A stretch of DNA of 64,000 bases from Photobacterium malacitanum (lineage in GTDB: Bacteria > Pseudomonadota > Gammaproteobacteria > Enterobacterales > Vibrionaceae), in the NCBI RefSeq assembly GCF_900185615.1, contig NZ_FYAK01000006.1, forward strand, positions 62,001-126,000. The letters run 5' to 3'. The position numbers and the translations under genes are program-made. Below are positions 27,810-37,611 of the stretch, piece by piece. Within the stretch, counting starts at the first letter, position 1; the number at the start of each line of letters is the position of its first letter. The notes under the pieces were generated by a model, which did not search any database, was not told the DNA's origin, and worked only from the letters and a program-made list of their open reading frames with translations.

Positions 27810-29386
27810 TTATGTCAGCAGCCTATGTTGATCAGGATTTAAAATCTGAATTTGGCAATATACCCCCAAGTTTATTACCACTTGGAAACCGTCGCTTATT
27901 TCAACATCAAATCGCTGCGGCGCCTAAGGGAAAAGCACTTTATCTTAGTCTACCGGAGTCTTATGATTTACCAGACATCGATGCTAAATGGCTTCAGCAA
28001 CACAAGGTTACTGTACTCTCGATTCCGGATAATATATCGCTAGGAGCTTCGCTAGTTATTGCATTAAATCTTATCGATAAGCCAATCGATGCAAATCTTG
28101 AAGTATTATTTGGCGATACTCTAATTTCGCCATTACCTACAATTGAAGACTCAATAACGGTCTCTCAAGTAGAAGATTGTTACAATTGGTCTGCTGTAAC
28201 AAATAACAAACATCATTGGATTCAAAACATTAATAACGATCTTGACCATACTAAAAATAATGTTGTCAGTGGCTATTTTCACTTCAGCCAACCACGTCAA
28301 CTTATTCGCTGTATAACCCAAAGCCATTGGGATTTTCTTGAAGGCTTAAATCGCTACAACCAACAGATAGGTTTAACGACTGTTCGTACAACTAACTGGC
28401 TCGATTTTGGCCACGTAAACACTTATTATCGTTCTAAAGCGAAATTCACGACTCAACGTGCCTTTAACCAATTAAAAATATCACCTGAGTGGTGTGAAAA
28501 AAGCAGTATCAATGATTTGAAAATTCAGGCCGAAGCGAATTGGTTTGAGCATTTACCACCAATGATGCGTAATTATACGCCTCAATATATGGGTCATTAT
28601 GAAGAACAAGGTATTTTCAGCTATCGTCTTGAATATCTTCATCATACAGCTCTGAATGAACTATTCGTTTTTGCCAATTTACCTTCCGTTATATGGCGCC
28701 AAATCATCAATAGTAGTTTATCTTTTTTAACTACGTGTCAGCAGTATTTGCAGCCAATTGATCAACCAGCAGCATCACTGGCACAACTCTTTGGTGAAAA
28801 AACATCACAACGCCTCAATGATTTTTGTCAAGATCGTGATTTTTCTTTAACAACGACTTGGTGTTATAACAATCAATATCATATCTCACTACAACAATTA
28901 GTCACCGACAGCCAGCAATATCTCCCCAACCCTGCTGCGGTTGCGACTATCATGCATGGTGATTTTTGTTTTAGTAATATTTTATATGACTTTAGAACCA
29001 ATCGTATAAAAACCATTGATCCTCGAGGAATGACACCTGACGGCACCATGACTTTATTTGGTGATATTCGTTATGATTTAGCCAAATTAAGCCATTCTAT
29101 TCTCGGTTTATATGACTGGATTATTGCGGGCTATTATCATGTCGACATTAGTGATAATAGGATAACCTTTGATATCGCAGGTTTCGAACAACACCAAGAA
29201 AATCAACAAATTTTCATTGAGTTAGTGAATGATAAATTTAACCTCTCAGCGGTCAATTTGTATGCGATGCAAATTCAATTATTCCTATCAATGTTGCCTC
29301 TTCATGCCGATGACCCTCGTCGTCAAGATGCACTAATGGCAAATGCATTCCGCCTTCATCAACTTATGGTAGCACAGACATTATGA
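27800..29386 (+). CDS. Fused nucleotidyltransferase-like/APH-type kinase protein
   Basis: A 528-residue two-domain protein. The first half (about 1-240) resembles sugar nucleotidyltransferases: SLLPLGNRRLFQHQ, VLFGDTLI, VSGYFHF and WLDFGHVNTYY appear in the right order, but the usual GxGxR-Lys signature is degenerate. The second half (about 250-528) is a kinase of the aminoglycoside/choline-phosphotransferase fold with HGDFCFSNIL (Asp388, Asn393) and IDPRG (Asp407). Role: probably phosphorylation, perhaps nucleotidyl activation, of a small group for LPS decoration. GTG at 27800 with AAGGA upstream is preferred; ATG at 27812 is possible. The next gene overlaps by four bases. Confidence 0.72.
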   Translation: MFLIMSAAYVDQDLKSEFGNIPPSLLPLGNRRLFQHQIAAAPKGKALYLSLPESYDLPDIDAKWLQQHKVTVLSIPDNISLGASLVIALNLIDKPIDANLEVLFGDTLISPLPTIEDSITVSQVEDCYNWSAVTNNKHHWIQNINNDLDHTKNNVVSGYFHFSQPRQLIRCITQSHWDFLEGLNRYNQQIGLTTVRTTNWLDFGHVNTYYRSKAKFTTQRAFNQLKISPEWCEKSSINDLKIQAEANWFEHLPPMMRNYTPQYMGHYEEQGIFSYRLEYLHHTALNELFVFANLPSVIWRQIINSSLSFLTTCQQYLQPIDQPAASLAQLFGEKTSQRLNDFCQDRDFSLTTTWCYNNQYHISLQQLVTDSQQYLPNPAAVATIMHGDFCFSNILYDFRTNRIKTIDPRGMTPDGTMTLFGDIRYDLAKLSHSILGLYDWIIAGYYHVDISDNRITFDIAGFEQHQENQQIFIELVNDKFNLSAVNLYAMQIQLFLSMLPLHADDPRRQDALMANAFRLHQLMVAQTL

Positions 29387-30102
29387 TCGTTATCCCAATG
29401 GCCGGGTTAAGCTCACGCTTTTTCAACGCTGGTTATACTCAACCTAAATATATGTTAGAAGCTCACAATCAAAGCTTATTTGATCATGCGGTAAAAAGTT
29501 TTGAGGCTTTATTTGATACCGAGTTATTTATGTTTATTATTCGAGATGTTTATCACACTCGTCAATTTATTGAAGCTCGTATTACAGCTCTTGGTATCAA
29601 AAATTTCCATATTACAGTTCTGACTCAAGACACCCGTGGTCAGGCAGAAACTGTAGCCCTTGGCCTTGCTGATATTAGCTATCAAGGTTCAATTACTATT
29701 TTTAATATCGATACCTTCCGCCCACATTTTAGCTATCCGGATTTGACACTATTAGGCGATGGTTACTTAGAAGTATTTGAGGGTACTGGTGATAATTGGT
29801 CATTTGCGAAACCTGCACAAGTAGGCTCGACACAAGTTATAGAAACCGCAGAAAAAAGACCGATATCAAATCTTTGCTGTACTGGGCTGTATTATTTTGC
29901 AGATATTAATGATTTTCATTATGCCTATAATAATTATATTTCTAAGCCAATAACTGAATGGGAAAAAGGCGAGCTTTATGTCGCTCCACTGTACAATATT
30001 CTAATCAGCGCAGGCAAAGAGATCCATTATCATCAAATAGATCGCCAACAAGTAATTTTTTGTGGTGTGCCTCAAGAGTATCTTGATTTTTTAAATCAGT
30101 AA
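29383..30102 (+). CDS. Nucleotidyltransferase (NTP_transf-type) for LPS sugar or substituent activation
   Basis: A 239-residue protein with an N-terminal nucleotide-binding motif, IPMAGLSSRFFNAGYTQPKY, which has the G-x-x-x-R and P-K residues of nucleotidyltransferases. IFNIDTFRP supplies the metal-binding Asp. Length and layout fit single-domain NDP-sugar or CDP-type pyrophosphorylases. It could activate the product of the adjacent kinase. ATGA overlap with the preceding gene shows translational coupling. Substrate unknown. Confidence 0.75.
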   Translation: MIVIPMAGLSSRFFNAGYTQPKYMLEAHNQSLFDHAVKSFEALFDTELFMFIIRDVYHTRQFIEARITALGIKNFHITVLTQDTRGQAETVALGLADISYQGSITIFNIDTFRPHFSYPDLTLLGDGYLEVFEGTGDNWSFAKPAQVGSTQVIETAEKRPISNLCCTGLYYFADINDFHYAYNNYISKPITEWEKGELYVAPLYNILISAGKEIHYHQIDRQQVIFCGVPQEYLDFLNQ

Positions 30103-30153
30103 TTAATCCACCCTCATTACTCGGTCAGAGAATCCTAACTCGGTAAATTATTT

Positions 30154-31188
30154 ATGACTAAAATTTTAATCATCGGTCCATCTTGGATTGGCGACATGGT
30201 GATGTCGCAGTGCTTATATATTGAATTAAAAAAACAATACCCAGATTGTATCATTGACGTAATGGCACCAGGTTGGTGTAAAACAGTATTGGCACGTATG
30301 CCCGAGATCAACAAAGCAATTGAAATGCCAATTGGTCATGGTGATTTTAACTTTTTTGCTCGCTACCAATTAGGTAAGGTATTACGTGATAACAACTATG
30401 ATCACGCTTATATTCTACCCAATTCAGCCAAATCAGCGCTTATTCCTTTTTTCGCCAATATTCCAACTCGTACCGGCTGGAAAGGTGAAATGCGTTACGG
30501 GCTACTTAATGATTTACGTAACAATAAAAAATCATTTAATTTAATGATTGAACGTTATATTGCTTTGGCTCATCCAGCATCAGCGATGACAGGTTCTGGT
30601 TGCCTAACTGATATGCCTTTCCCTGCTCTGACTATTGATACTCAAAATCAACAGCAAGTACTTGAAAAGTTCAACGTTAACCAAAGCCGTACCTCAATTG
30701 CACTTTGCCCAGGAGCCGCTTACGGTTCAGCTAAATGCTGGCCAATTGATCATTATGCATCAGTAGCTAAAACGCTTATAGAGACTGGTTGTAATATTCT
30801 ATTATTTGGCTCAGATAATGAAAAAACATTAACCGACCAAATTGAAAAATCTTTATCTAATAATGCCCAGCAGTATTGTCATAACTTGGCGGGTAAAACA
30901 TCACTCACAGATGTTATCGATCTATTGGCATCATGCTCAACGGTTATCGGCAATGACTCTGGATTAATGCATGTTGCAGCAGCAGTACAATGCAATGTCG
31001 TTGCTCTTTATGGGCCAACCACACCAAATTACACGCCGCCACTCACCGATAAAAAAGCCATATTACACACAGATATTGAATGTCGACCGTGCTTTAAACG
31101 TGAGTGTCCTTTAGGGCACAACAAGTGCATGACTGAAATTTCACCACAACAAGTCATCGATGCGATTAGTCATTTACAAACATTATGA
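30154..31188 (+). CDS. waaF: ADP-heptose:LPS heptosyltransferase II WaaF
   Basis: Adds the second L-glycero-D-manno-heptose to the inner core. The 344-residue GT9 protein begins MTKILIIGPSWIGDMVMSQC, matching WaaF, and has CPGAAYGSAKCWP and GNDSGLMHVAAAV with the donor-site residues. Cys-containing CRPCFKRECPLGHNKCM is the usual WaaF C-terminal segment. Its stop overlaps the waaA start (ATGA), so both are coupled. Confidence 0.93.
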   Translation: MTKILIIGPSWIGDMVMSQCLYIELKKQYPDCIIDVMAPGWCKTVLARMPEINKAIEMPIGHGDFNFFARYQLGKVLRDNNYDHAYILPNSAKSALIPFFANIPTRTGWKGEMRYGLLNDLRNNKKSFNLMIERYIALAHPASAMTGSGCLTDMPFPALTIDTQNQQQVLEKFNVNQSRTSIALCPGAAYGSAKCWPIDHYASVAKTLIETGCNILLFGSDNEKTLTDQIEKSLSNNAQQYCHNLAGKTSLTDVIDLLASCSTVIGNDSGLMHVAAAVQCNVVALYGPTTPNYTPPLTDKKAILHTDIECRPCFKRECPLGHNKCMTEISPQQVIDAISHLQTL

Positions 31189-32462
31189 TTCGAACTTTAT
31201 ATACCTTATTGTTAACCCTGATCGCTCCCATATTATTATGGGGGCTTTACCGTACCAAACCAGGAAAACCGGCTTTTGGTTCGCGTTGGAAAGAGCATTT
31301 TGGTTTTACGCCAGCGTTACTCAAAGCAGAACAACCGATTTGGATTCATGCAGCGTCAGTCGGTGAAGCGATTGCGATCGTGCCGGTTATTAAAGCACTC
31401 AAACAAGCCTACCCTGAGCAAGCCATTGTGGTGACCACGACCACCAGCACTGGTGCTGAGCAAATAGCAAAATTAGGTGATTGGGTTGAACATCGCTATA
31501 TGCCAATTGATTTTGGGTGGTGTGTGCGTGGCTTTTTAAAAGCGATAAAGCCAAGATTATTTCTTATCGTCGAAAAAGAATTATGGCTCAATACCTTAAC
31601 TTGTGTTCACCACCAAAACATTCCAACCATCATTGTTAATGCCCGCTTATCGGAACGTTCAGCCAAGCGCTACCAATCGTTTAGTTTTTTTACTCATCAA
31701 TTGATCAATAAAATAGATAGAATTCTATGTTTACATGATGATGATGCTCGACGATTTATTGCTATTGGTGCTCAACAACATCAGGTAACAGTGACGGGCT
31801 CAATCAAATATGATCTCAGTATTGCTGACACTGTTTTTGAGCAAGCACGCCAACTGCGCCAACAACTCGGTATAGAGCGCCCTATTTTTGTCGCAGCGAG
31901 TACTCATCAAGGAGAAGACGAGCAAGTACTGGATGCCTATCAAGCCGTACAACAACAATATTCTAATGCGATGGTCATTATTGTGCCGCGTCACCCACAA
32001 CGGTTCGATAGTGTAGCTAAACTCGCGCTAGATCGCGGCTTGCAAGTCCATCGCCGCACAGATGCCACACCAATCAATGCGAACACTCAGCTATATCTTG
32101 CAGATACGATGGGAGAAATGTTAGTCATGCTGGCCGCTGCTGATGTGACTTTTATGGGAGGAAGTTTAGTGGGTGAAAAAGTAGGTGGGCATAATCTATT
32201 AGAGCCAGCAGCGGTGGCAAAGCCTGCCATTACCGGCCCTAGTTATTATAATTTTGAGGATATCACCCAGCAATTATTAGCCGCTGGTGCAATTGAAATC
32301 TGTCATAATAGTCACCAATTAGCGCAACAATTGATAGCATTATTTAATGACCCTCAACGCCAACAACATATGGGTATACAGGGCCAAAGAATAGTGATTG
32401 AAAACCAAGGTGCGGTGAATAAAACTATCGCAAGCATTAGTCACTATTTAGCAGATGATTAA
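31185..32462 (+). CDS. waaA: 3-deoxy-D-manno-octulosonic acid (Kdo) transferase WaaA
   Basis: Inner-membrane-associated GT30 enzyme that attaches Kdo to lipid IVA. An N-terminal membrane anchor (about 1-22) precedes HAASVGE with catalytic Glu61. The conserved METELWPN motif is altered to VEKELWLN (residues 129-136), keeping both Glu. FMGGSLVGEKVGGHNLLEP closes the donor site. Length 425 is normal. Mono- or bifunctionality cannot be read; the kdkA beside it suggests a single Kdo that is phosphorylated. Its stop codon shares bases with that of convergent kdkA. Confidence 0.93.
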   Translation: MIRTLYTLLLTLIAPILLWGLYRTKPGKPAFGSRWKEHFGFTPALLKAEQPIWIHAASVGEAIAIVPVIKALKQAYPEQAIVVTTTTSTGAEQIAKLGDWVEHRYMPIDFGWCVRGFLKAIKPRLFLIVEKELWLNTLTCVHHQNIPTIIVNARLSERSAKRYQSFSFFTHQLINKIDRILCLHDDDARRFIAIGAQQHQVTVTGSIKYDLSIADTVFEQARQLRQQLGIERPIFVAASTHQGEDEQVLDAYQAVQQQYSNAMVIIVPRHPQRFDSVAKLALDRGLQVHRRTDATPINANTQLYLADTMGEMLVMLAAADVTFMGGSLVGEKVGGHNLLEPAAVAKPAITGPSYYNFEDITQQLLAAGAIEICHNSHQLAQQLIALFNDPQRQQHMGIQGQRIVIENQGAVNKTIASISHYLADD

Positions 32463-33244
32463 CCTATCGTAATTCGAAGCTGACTTTTGTGTGCATAACC
32501 ATCACACAAAGCAATCCAATCATCTTCACACCATTTAATCGCACGTTTATCGACTTCTTTGAGAAAAGAGCGCTTTAAACGTGCCAAATTGTCGACTTTC
32601 CAATCATCACCGTCGCGACAATCACATTTATCAAAATCAATCAGCCATGGACGCTGACTAGCATCTAATAAAATATTATGGGCATTCAAATCGGTGTGGC
32701 ACACTTGTAAATCATGCATCTTACCAATCATTTCACCAATATCACGCCATACTGTTGCCGCGACCGTTTGGGTTTGTAGTAATGCCACTAAATCACGACT
32801 ATTGGCAATCTTCTCTACCAATATATCCGCTTTATATGTCAGACCTTTTTTAACTGCACGCGCGGCAACAGGACGTGGTACATTAACCCCACCATCACGT
32901 AATAATTTTAATAGCGCTAACTCAGCCCCACTGCGAGTGTTATGCCAATCAGTAAACCAATAGCTATCATTGTTCACTTTAGCAAACAGCCCACCACGGT
33001 GATAATGCCGCAATGCCATTTCCAGTTTCTCATCGGCAACAAACCATGTTGTGCCACGCCCTGCGGCTGAACCAATAACTGCATCACGCTGACGCCAATA
33101 CTCAATATCAAAGCAACCATGCGGATCTGCACTTAGATAATCGCTATCAAACCAAATGGCCTGGTTGTTACTGATAATTTCCTGCACTACAGCCTCTCTC
33201 GCATTTATTGTTGAATATTTTACAATTTCAATGGCTGGCGGCAT
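32459..33244 (-). CDS. kdkA: Kdo kinase KdkA
   Basis: Phosphorylates O4 of the Kdo residue in the LPS inner core, as described in Haemophilus and Vibrio. The 261-residue protein has RGGLFAKVNNDSYWFTDW, the kinase catalytic loop CHTDLNAHNILLD and LIDFDKCD as metal site. ATG at 33244 has GGTGAA before it. It is convergent with waaA, overlapping by four bases, and divergent from the OpsX-like gene. Confidence 0.9.
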   Translation of the reverse strand: MPPAIEIVKYSTINAREAVVQEIISNNQAIWFDSDYLSADPHGCFDIEYWRQRDAVIGSAAGRGTTWFVADEKLEMALRHYHRGGLFAKVNNDSYWFTDWHNTRSGAELALLKLLRDGGVNVPRPVAARAVKKGLTYKADILVEKIANSRDLVALLQTQTVAATVWRDIGEMIGKMHDLQVCHTDLNAHNILLDASQRPWLIDFDKCDCRDGDDWKVDNLARLKRSFLKEVDKRAIKWCEDDWIALCDGYAHKSQLRITIG

Positions 33245-33276
33245 AATTCACCAACCACTTTTAATAAGGTAATCTC

Positions 33277-34329
33277 ATGGCTCTGTTCTCAACGCCACCA
33301 CGTTCAATTTGTATCTTACGTTTATCTGCTATTGGTGACGTATGCCATGCGATTGCTGTTGTTCAAGCCATTCAACGCCAGTGGCCAACGACTGAAATCA
33401 CTTGGGTTGCTGGTAATGTTGAAGCACAGTTAATCAATGCATTACCTAATATTAAGGTGATCAGTTTTGATAAAAAAGCTGGCTGGAATGGCATTAAACA
33501 GGTTTGGCAACAACTGAAATCACACCACTTTGATGCACTACTCGATATGCAAGTTGCCTTACGTGCAAGTGTACTATCTTTAGGTATTAAAGCTAAGTAT
33601 CGCGTTGGGTTTAGTAAAAATAGAACCAAAGAAGGACAGTGGTTGGTTACTAATCAGCACTTACCCAACACTAACAGTATACATGTTCTCGATAATATGG
33701 CTGATTTTGCACGTTTTATTGGTGTGCCCTTTACGACTCCAGAATGGAATATTCCACTGACGACGGCAGATAATAGCATTGCTGCACAATATATTAATCA
33801 GCCGACACTGGTAATATCACCTGCAGCCAGTAAAGATGAACGTAACTGGCTCCCTGAACGCTATGCCGCCATTGCAGATTATGCCGCAACTAAAGGCTTG
33901 GCCGTTATACTCTGCGGCTCACCAAGTGAACGTGAGCAACAATTGGGTCAACAAATTATCAGCCACAGCCAAGCACCAATCACTAATTTGATTGGTAAAA
34001 CAACCCTGTTACAGCTAACGGCGTTATTACGTGCAGCAACTGTTGTGCTTGCACCAGACTCAGGTCCTGCTCACTTAGCAACGACCCAAAGCACGCCAGT
34101 AATTGGCCTCTATGGCCATAGTAACCCAGCGCGTACTGGGCCGTATTTATCGCAGCCATACACTGTTAGTGTGTATCAGCAAGTGGCGGAACAACATTAC
34201 GGCAAACCATTGAGTGAATTACCATGGGGAGCACGCGTCAAAGGCAGTGATATCATGCCGCAAATTAGTGTGGCGATGGTCAAAGAAAAACTTGATCTCA
34301 TTCTATCGTTATCATCACCAATGTCATAA
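33277..34329 (+). CDS. Heptosyltransferase I, OpsX/WaaC-type (GT9)
   Basis: A 350-residue GT9 protein. ICILRLSAIGDVCHAIAVVQ and LAPDSGPAHLATTQSTPVIGLYG are the acceptor and donor motifs of heptosyltransferases. It resembles OpsX, which adds the first heptose to phosphorylated Kdo in Haemophilus-like cores, more than enteric WaaC. The adjacent kdkA fits this. The second heptose would come from WaaF. The exact linkage is inference. Confidence 0.85.
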   Translation: MALFSTPPRSICILRLSAIGDVCHAIAVVQAIQRQWPTTEITWVAGNVEAQLINALPNIKVISFDKKAGWNGIKQVWQQLKSHHFDALLDMQVALRASVLSLGIKAKYRVGFSKNRTKEGQWLVTNQHLPNTNSIHVLDNMADFARFIGVPFTTPEWNIPLTTADNSIAAQYINQPTLVISPAASKDERNWLPERYAAIADYAATKGLAVILCGSPSEREQQLGQQIISHSQAPITNLIGKTTLLQLTALLRAATVVLAPDSGPAHLATTQSTPVIGLYGHSNPARTGPYLSQPYTVSVYQQVAEQHYGKPLSELPWGARVKGSDIMPQISVAMVKEKLDLILSLSSPMS

Positions 34330-34346
34330 GCTGCAAAGGAAGCCAC

Positions 34347-35123
34347 ATGAGCATATCAACAGAAAAACCGACACTTGGTGTTGCATTAATTGTTAAAAAT
34401 GAAGCCAAGCATCTTGCTGCATGTCTAGATACGGTGAAAGACTGGGTCGACGAAATAGTTATTCTAGATTCTGGCAGCACAGATGAAACAAAAGCTATTG
34501 CTCGTTGCTATACTGACAAATTTTATGTCAATGCGCAGTGGCCTGGATTTGGTAAACAACGTCAACTTGCTCAGCAGTATGTCAACAGTGATTATGTGTT
34601 ATGGCTTGATGCTGATGAACGCATAACGCCAGAGCTAAAACAATCCATTCAAAATGCACTCCAAGCCAATCAACATAATGTGGTTTATAGCGTTAACCGC
34701 CTAAGTACTGCATTTGGAAAGTTTATTCGCCACGCTGGCTGGCACCCTGATTGGATTGTACGTTTATATCGCCCTCAAGAAACTCACTATAATGATGTTC
34801 AGGTACATGAATCGGTGATCATTCCTTCAGGATGCCAAGTGATAAAGATCGCAGGTGACTTAGAGCATTATACCTTTGATGATTTCTTTGAATTTCAAAA
34901 AAAACAATCAAAATATGCTGAACTATGGGCCAAAGAAAAGCACATACAAGGCAAAAAAACCTCTATCGCATCAGCTATTGGACATGCTGTTTTTAGTTTT
35001 ATACGGACCTATTTTATCAAACGCGGCTTCCTCGATGGTAAGCATGGTTTTATTATTGCCTGTATTAATGCGCAATATGTACTTAATAAATATATTGGCC
35101 TTTATCTTAAACAAAATAAGTAA
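34347..35123 (+). CDS. waaE: Inner-core glycosyltransferase family 2, WaaE/LgtF-like
   Basis: A 258-residue GT2 enzyme with LGVALIVKNEAKHLAACLDT, EIVILDSGSTDET, the DxD motif in LWLDADERITPE and WIVRLYRP. It matches the WaaE/KdtX/LgtF group, which adds beta-1,4-glucose to heptose I, and lies directly before coaD as in Klebsiella and Serratia. AAGGAAG precedes the ATG. Six bases separate it from coaD, so the two are likely co-transcribed. Confidence 0.85.
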   Translation: MSISTEKPTLGVALIVKNEAKHLAACLDTVKDWVDEIVILDSGSTDETKAIARCYTDKFYVNAQWPGFGKQRQLAQQYVNSDYVLWLDADERITPELKQSIQNALQANQHNVVYSVNRLSTAFGKFIRHAGWHPDWIVRLYRPQETHYNDVQVHESVIIPSGCQVIKIAGDLEHYTFDDFFEFQKKQSKYAELWAKEKHIQGKKTSIASAIGHAVFSFIRTYFIKRGFLDGKHGFIIACINAQYVLNKYIGLYLKQNK

Positions 35124-35615
<492 letters not shown>

Positions 35616-35617
35616 AC

Positions 35618-35646
35618 AAAAAAGGGAGCACATCGGCTCCCTTTTC
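35618..35646. terminator. Bidirectional terminator coaD/epimerase
   Basis: AAAAGGGAGC (35620-35629), ACATCG loop, GCTCCCTTTT (35636-35645), flanked by A and T runs on both sides. Confidence 0.88.
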
Positions 35647-35663
35647 TACTCAATCATCATGGC

Positions 35664-36668
35664 TTATTTGTTGTAGTATTCGCGATACCAATCAACAAAG
35701 GCTTGTACGCCCTCTTTAACTTTCACTTCAGGCTTGTAGCCTGTCGCTGCAAATAAATCATCGGTATCAGCATACGTCATGTAAACATCACCCGGTTGCA
35801 TTGGCATAAAGTTTTTCTTCGCCTCAACACCGAGTGATTCTTCAAGTGCTTCAACATAATCCATTAATTTAACTGGGCTACCATGACCAATATTATAAAT
35901 ACGGTATGGCGCAGAGCTCGTCGCTGGTGAGCCTGCTTCTACAGTCCACTCAGGGTTCGGTTGTGGAATCACATCCTGAATTCGAATAACACCTTCAACA
36001 ATATCATCGATATAAGTGAAATCTCGACTCATATCACCATTGTTATAAATATCAATTTCTTTACCTTCCATAATTGCATTAGTAAATTTAAACAATGCCA
36101 TATCAGGACGACCCCATGGGCCATAAACAGTAAAGAAACGTAAGCCTGTCGTCGGAATGCCGTAAAGGTGTGAGTAGCTATGCGCCATCAGTTCATTGGC
36201 TTTTTTAGCGGCTGCATACAATGATACCGGATGATCAACGCTATCTGCGGTATCAAATGGCATCTTTTGATTTAAGCCATATACAGAACTTGATGAAGCA
36301 TAAACAAGGTGCTCAACCTTGTTATGGCGGCAACCTTCAAGAATAGTCAAATAGCCAATTAAGTTACTATCACCATAAGCCATTGGATTATCTATTGAAT
36401 AACGGACACCTGCTTGACCTGCTAGATGGATAACTCGATTAAATTTTTGGTCCGCAAATAGCTTAGCAATCGCTTCACGATCAGCAAGATCCATTTCAAT
36501 AAAGCTAAAATTATCATGCTTGATACGGTCTAAGCGGGCGTGCTTTAACGCAACCTCATAATAATCATTAAGGTTATCGATACCAACCACCTGGTGGCCT
36601 TGAGCACATAAACGTTCTGTCACTGCACTACCAATAAAACCGGCTACTCCAGTTACTAAATACTTCAT
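35664..36668 (-). CDS. UDP-glucuronate 4-epimerase-like NAD-dependent epimerase
   Basis: A 334-residue extended SDR enzyme. The Rossmann motif is VTGVAGFIGSAV, the catalytic triad sits in ASSSSVYG and YAAAKK, and FFTVYGPWGRPDMALFKFT matches the UDP-GlcA 4-epimerase (CapI/LpsL) subgroup. It would supply UDP-galacturonate for LPS or capsule. AAAGG precedes the ATG. A 14-bp palindrome, GTGTTTTAAAACAC, lies 16 bases upstream of the start. Confidence 0.85.
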   Translation of the reverse strand: MKYLVTGVAGFIGSAVTERLCAQGHQVVGIDNLNDYYEVALKHARLDRIKHDNFSFIEMDLADREAIAKLFADQKFNRVIHLAGQAGVRYSIDNPMAYGDSNLIGYLTILEGCRHNKVEHLVYASSSSVYGLNQKMPFDTADSVDHPVSLYAAAKKANELMAHSYSHLYGIPTTGLRFFTVYGPWGRPDMALFKFTNAIMEGKEIDIYNNGDMSRDFTYIDDIVEGVIRIQDVIPQPNPEWTVEAGSPATSSAPYRIYNIGHGSPVKLMDYVEALEESLGVEAKKNFMPMQPGDVYMTYADTDDLFAATGYKPEVKVKEGVQAFVDWYREYYNK

Positions 36669-36801
36669 TTTCTAGCCTTTAATGTGTTTTAAAACACGCT
36701 TTATTTTTTATAACATTGGTAGTTATGATAGCAAGATTGATAAGGATTACTGCTCAAAAAAAATGAACCTATGCTTAATTAAAATCGAATAAATAACTAA
36801 C

Positions 36802-37611
36802 TCAGTGCTGACACTTATCACAAAAAACCGTGGCTCGTTGACCGAGCTTTATCTCAGTTAAAAGCTCACCACAACGTGGACAAGGCTGACCTCCTTTACC
36901 ATAAACCTGTAATTCTTGCGCAAAATAACCTGGTTTACCGTCAGCATTTTTAAAGTCTTTTAGCGTTGTTCCGCCTTGAGCAATGGCTTTGTTTAATACC
37001 GTTTTTATTTCATTGACCAGCAAATGTAACTTTTGAGATGAGACTTTACCTGCAGGACACTGTGGATCAATTCCTGCCGCAAATAATGATTCATTGGCAT
37101 AAATATTACCGACGCCAACCACAACATGATTATCCATGATCAGTAATTTAATCGCTTTACGCTTTGCTTGTGCCTTAGCAACTAAATAATCGCCATTAAA
37201 ATCCTCACTCAATGGTTCTGGGCCCATTTTATCTAATACCGGATGTTGTTCCCCTATCGGCTGCCATAGCCATGCACCAAAGCGACGAGGATCGTTATAA
37301 CGCAGGATCTCACCACTCCCCAACACCAGATCGACGTGATCATGTTTTTCAGCCACTGATCCCGCTGTTAAAATACGCAAACTGCCTGACATACCAAGAT
37401 GAACAATCGCATAGCCGATATCGGTTTCTAATAATAAATATTTGGCGCGTCGAACAACCTTGTGAATTACCTGCCCTTCAATCTGTTTTATCGCATCAGG
37501 AATTGGCCAGCGCAATCTTGAATTACGAATAATAATTTGGGTTACCGTTTGCCCAACAACATGCGGAGTTATTCCCATGCGAGTCACTTCAACTTCAGGT
37601 AATTCAGGCAT
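36802..37611 (-). CDS. mutM: Formamidopyrimidine-DNA glycosylase MutM (Fpg)
   Basis: Removes 8-oxoguanine and other oxidised purines from DNA. The N-terminus PELPEVEV supplies catalytic Pro2 and Glu3. [12 protein letters not shown] is the H2TH region and the C-terminal zinc finger is CPRCG then FCDKCQ. Length 269 is normal. Its start overlaps the stop of the upstream membrane-anchored protein by eight bases, so the pair forms an operon. Confidence 0.96.
   Translation of the reverse strand: MPELPEVEVTRMGITPHVVGQTVTQIIIRNSRLRWPIPDAIKQIEGQVIHKVVRRAKYLLLETDIGYAIVHLGMSGSLRILTAGSVAEKHDHVDLVLGSGEILRYNDPRRFGAWLWQPIGEQHPVLDKMGPEPLSEDFNGDYLVAKAQAKRKAIKLLIMDNHVVVGVGNIYANESLFAAGIDPQCPAGKVSSQKLHLLVNEIKTVLNKAIAQGGTTLKDFKNADGKPGYFAQELQVYGKGGQPCPRCGELLTEIKLGQRATVFCDKCQH

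Noticed and set aside
20500..30154. RfaH ops/JUMPstart element in the LPS locus
   Set aside because: No GGCGGTAG was noticed in the intergenic gaps inspected.
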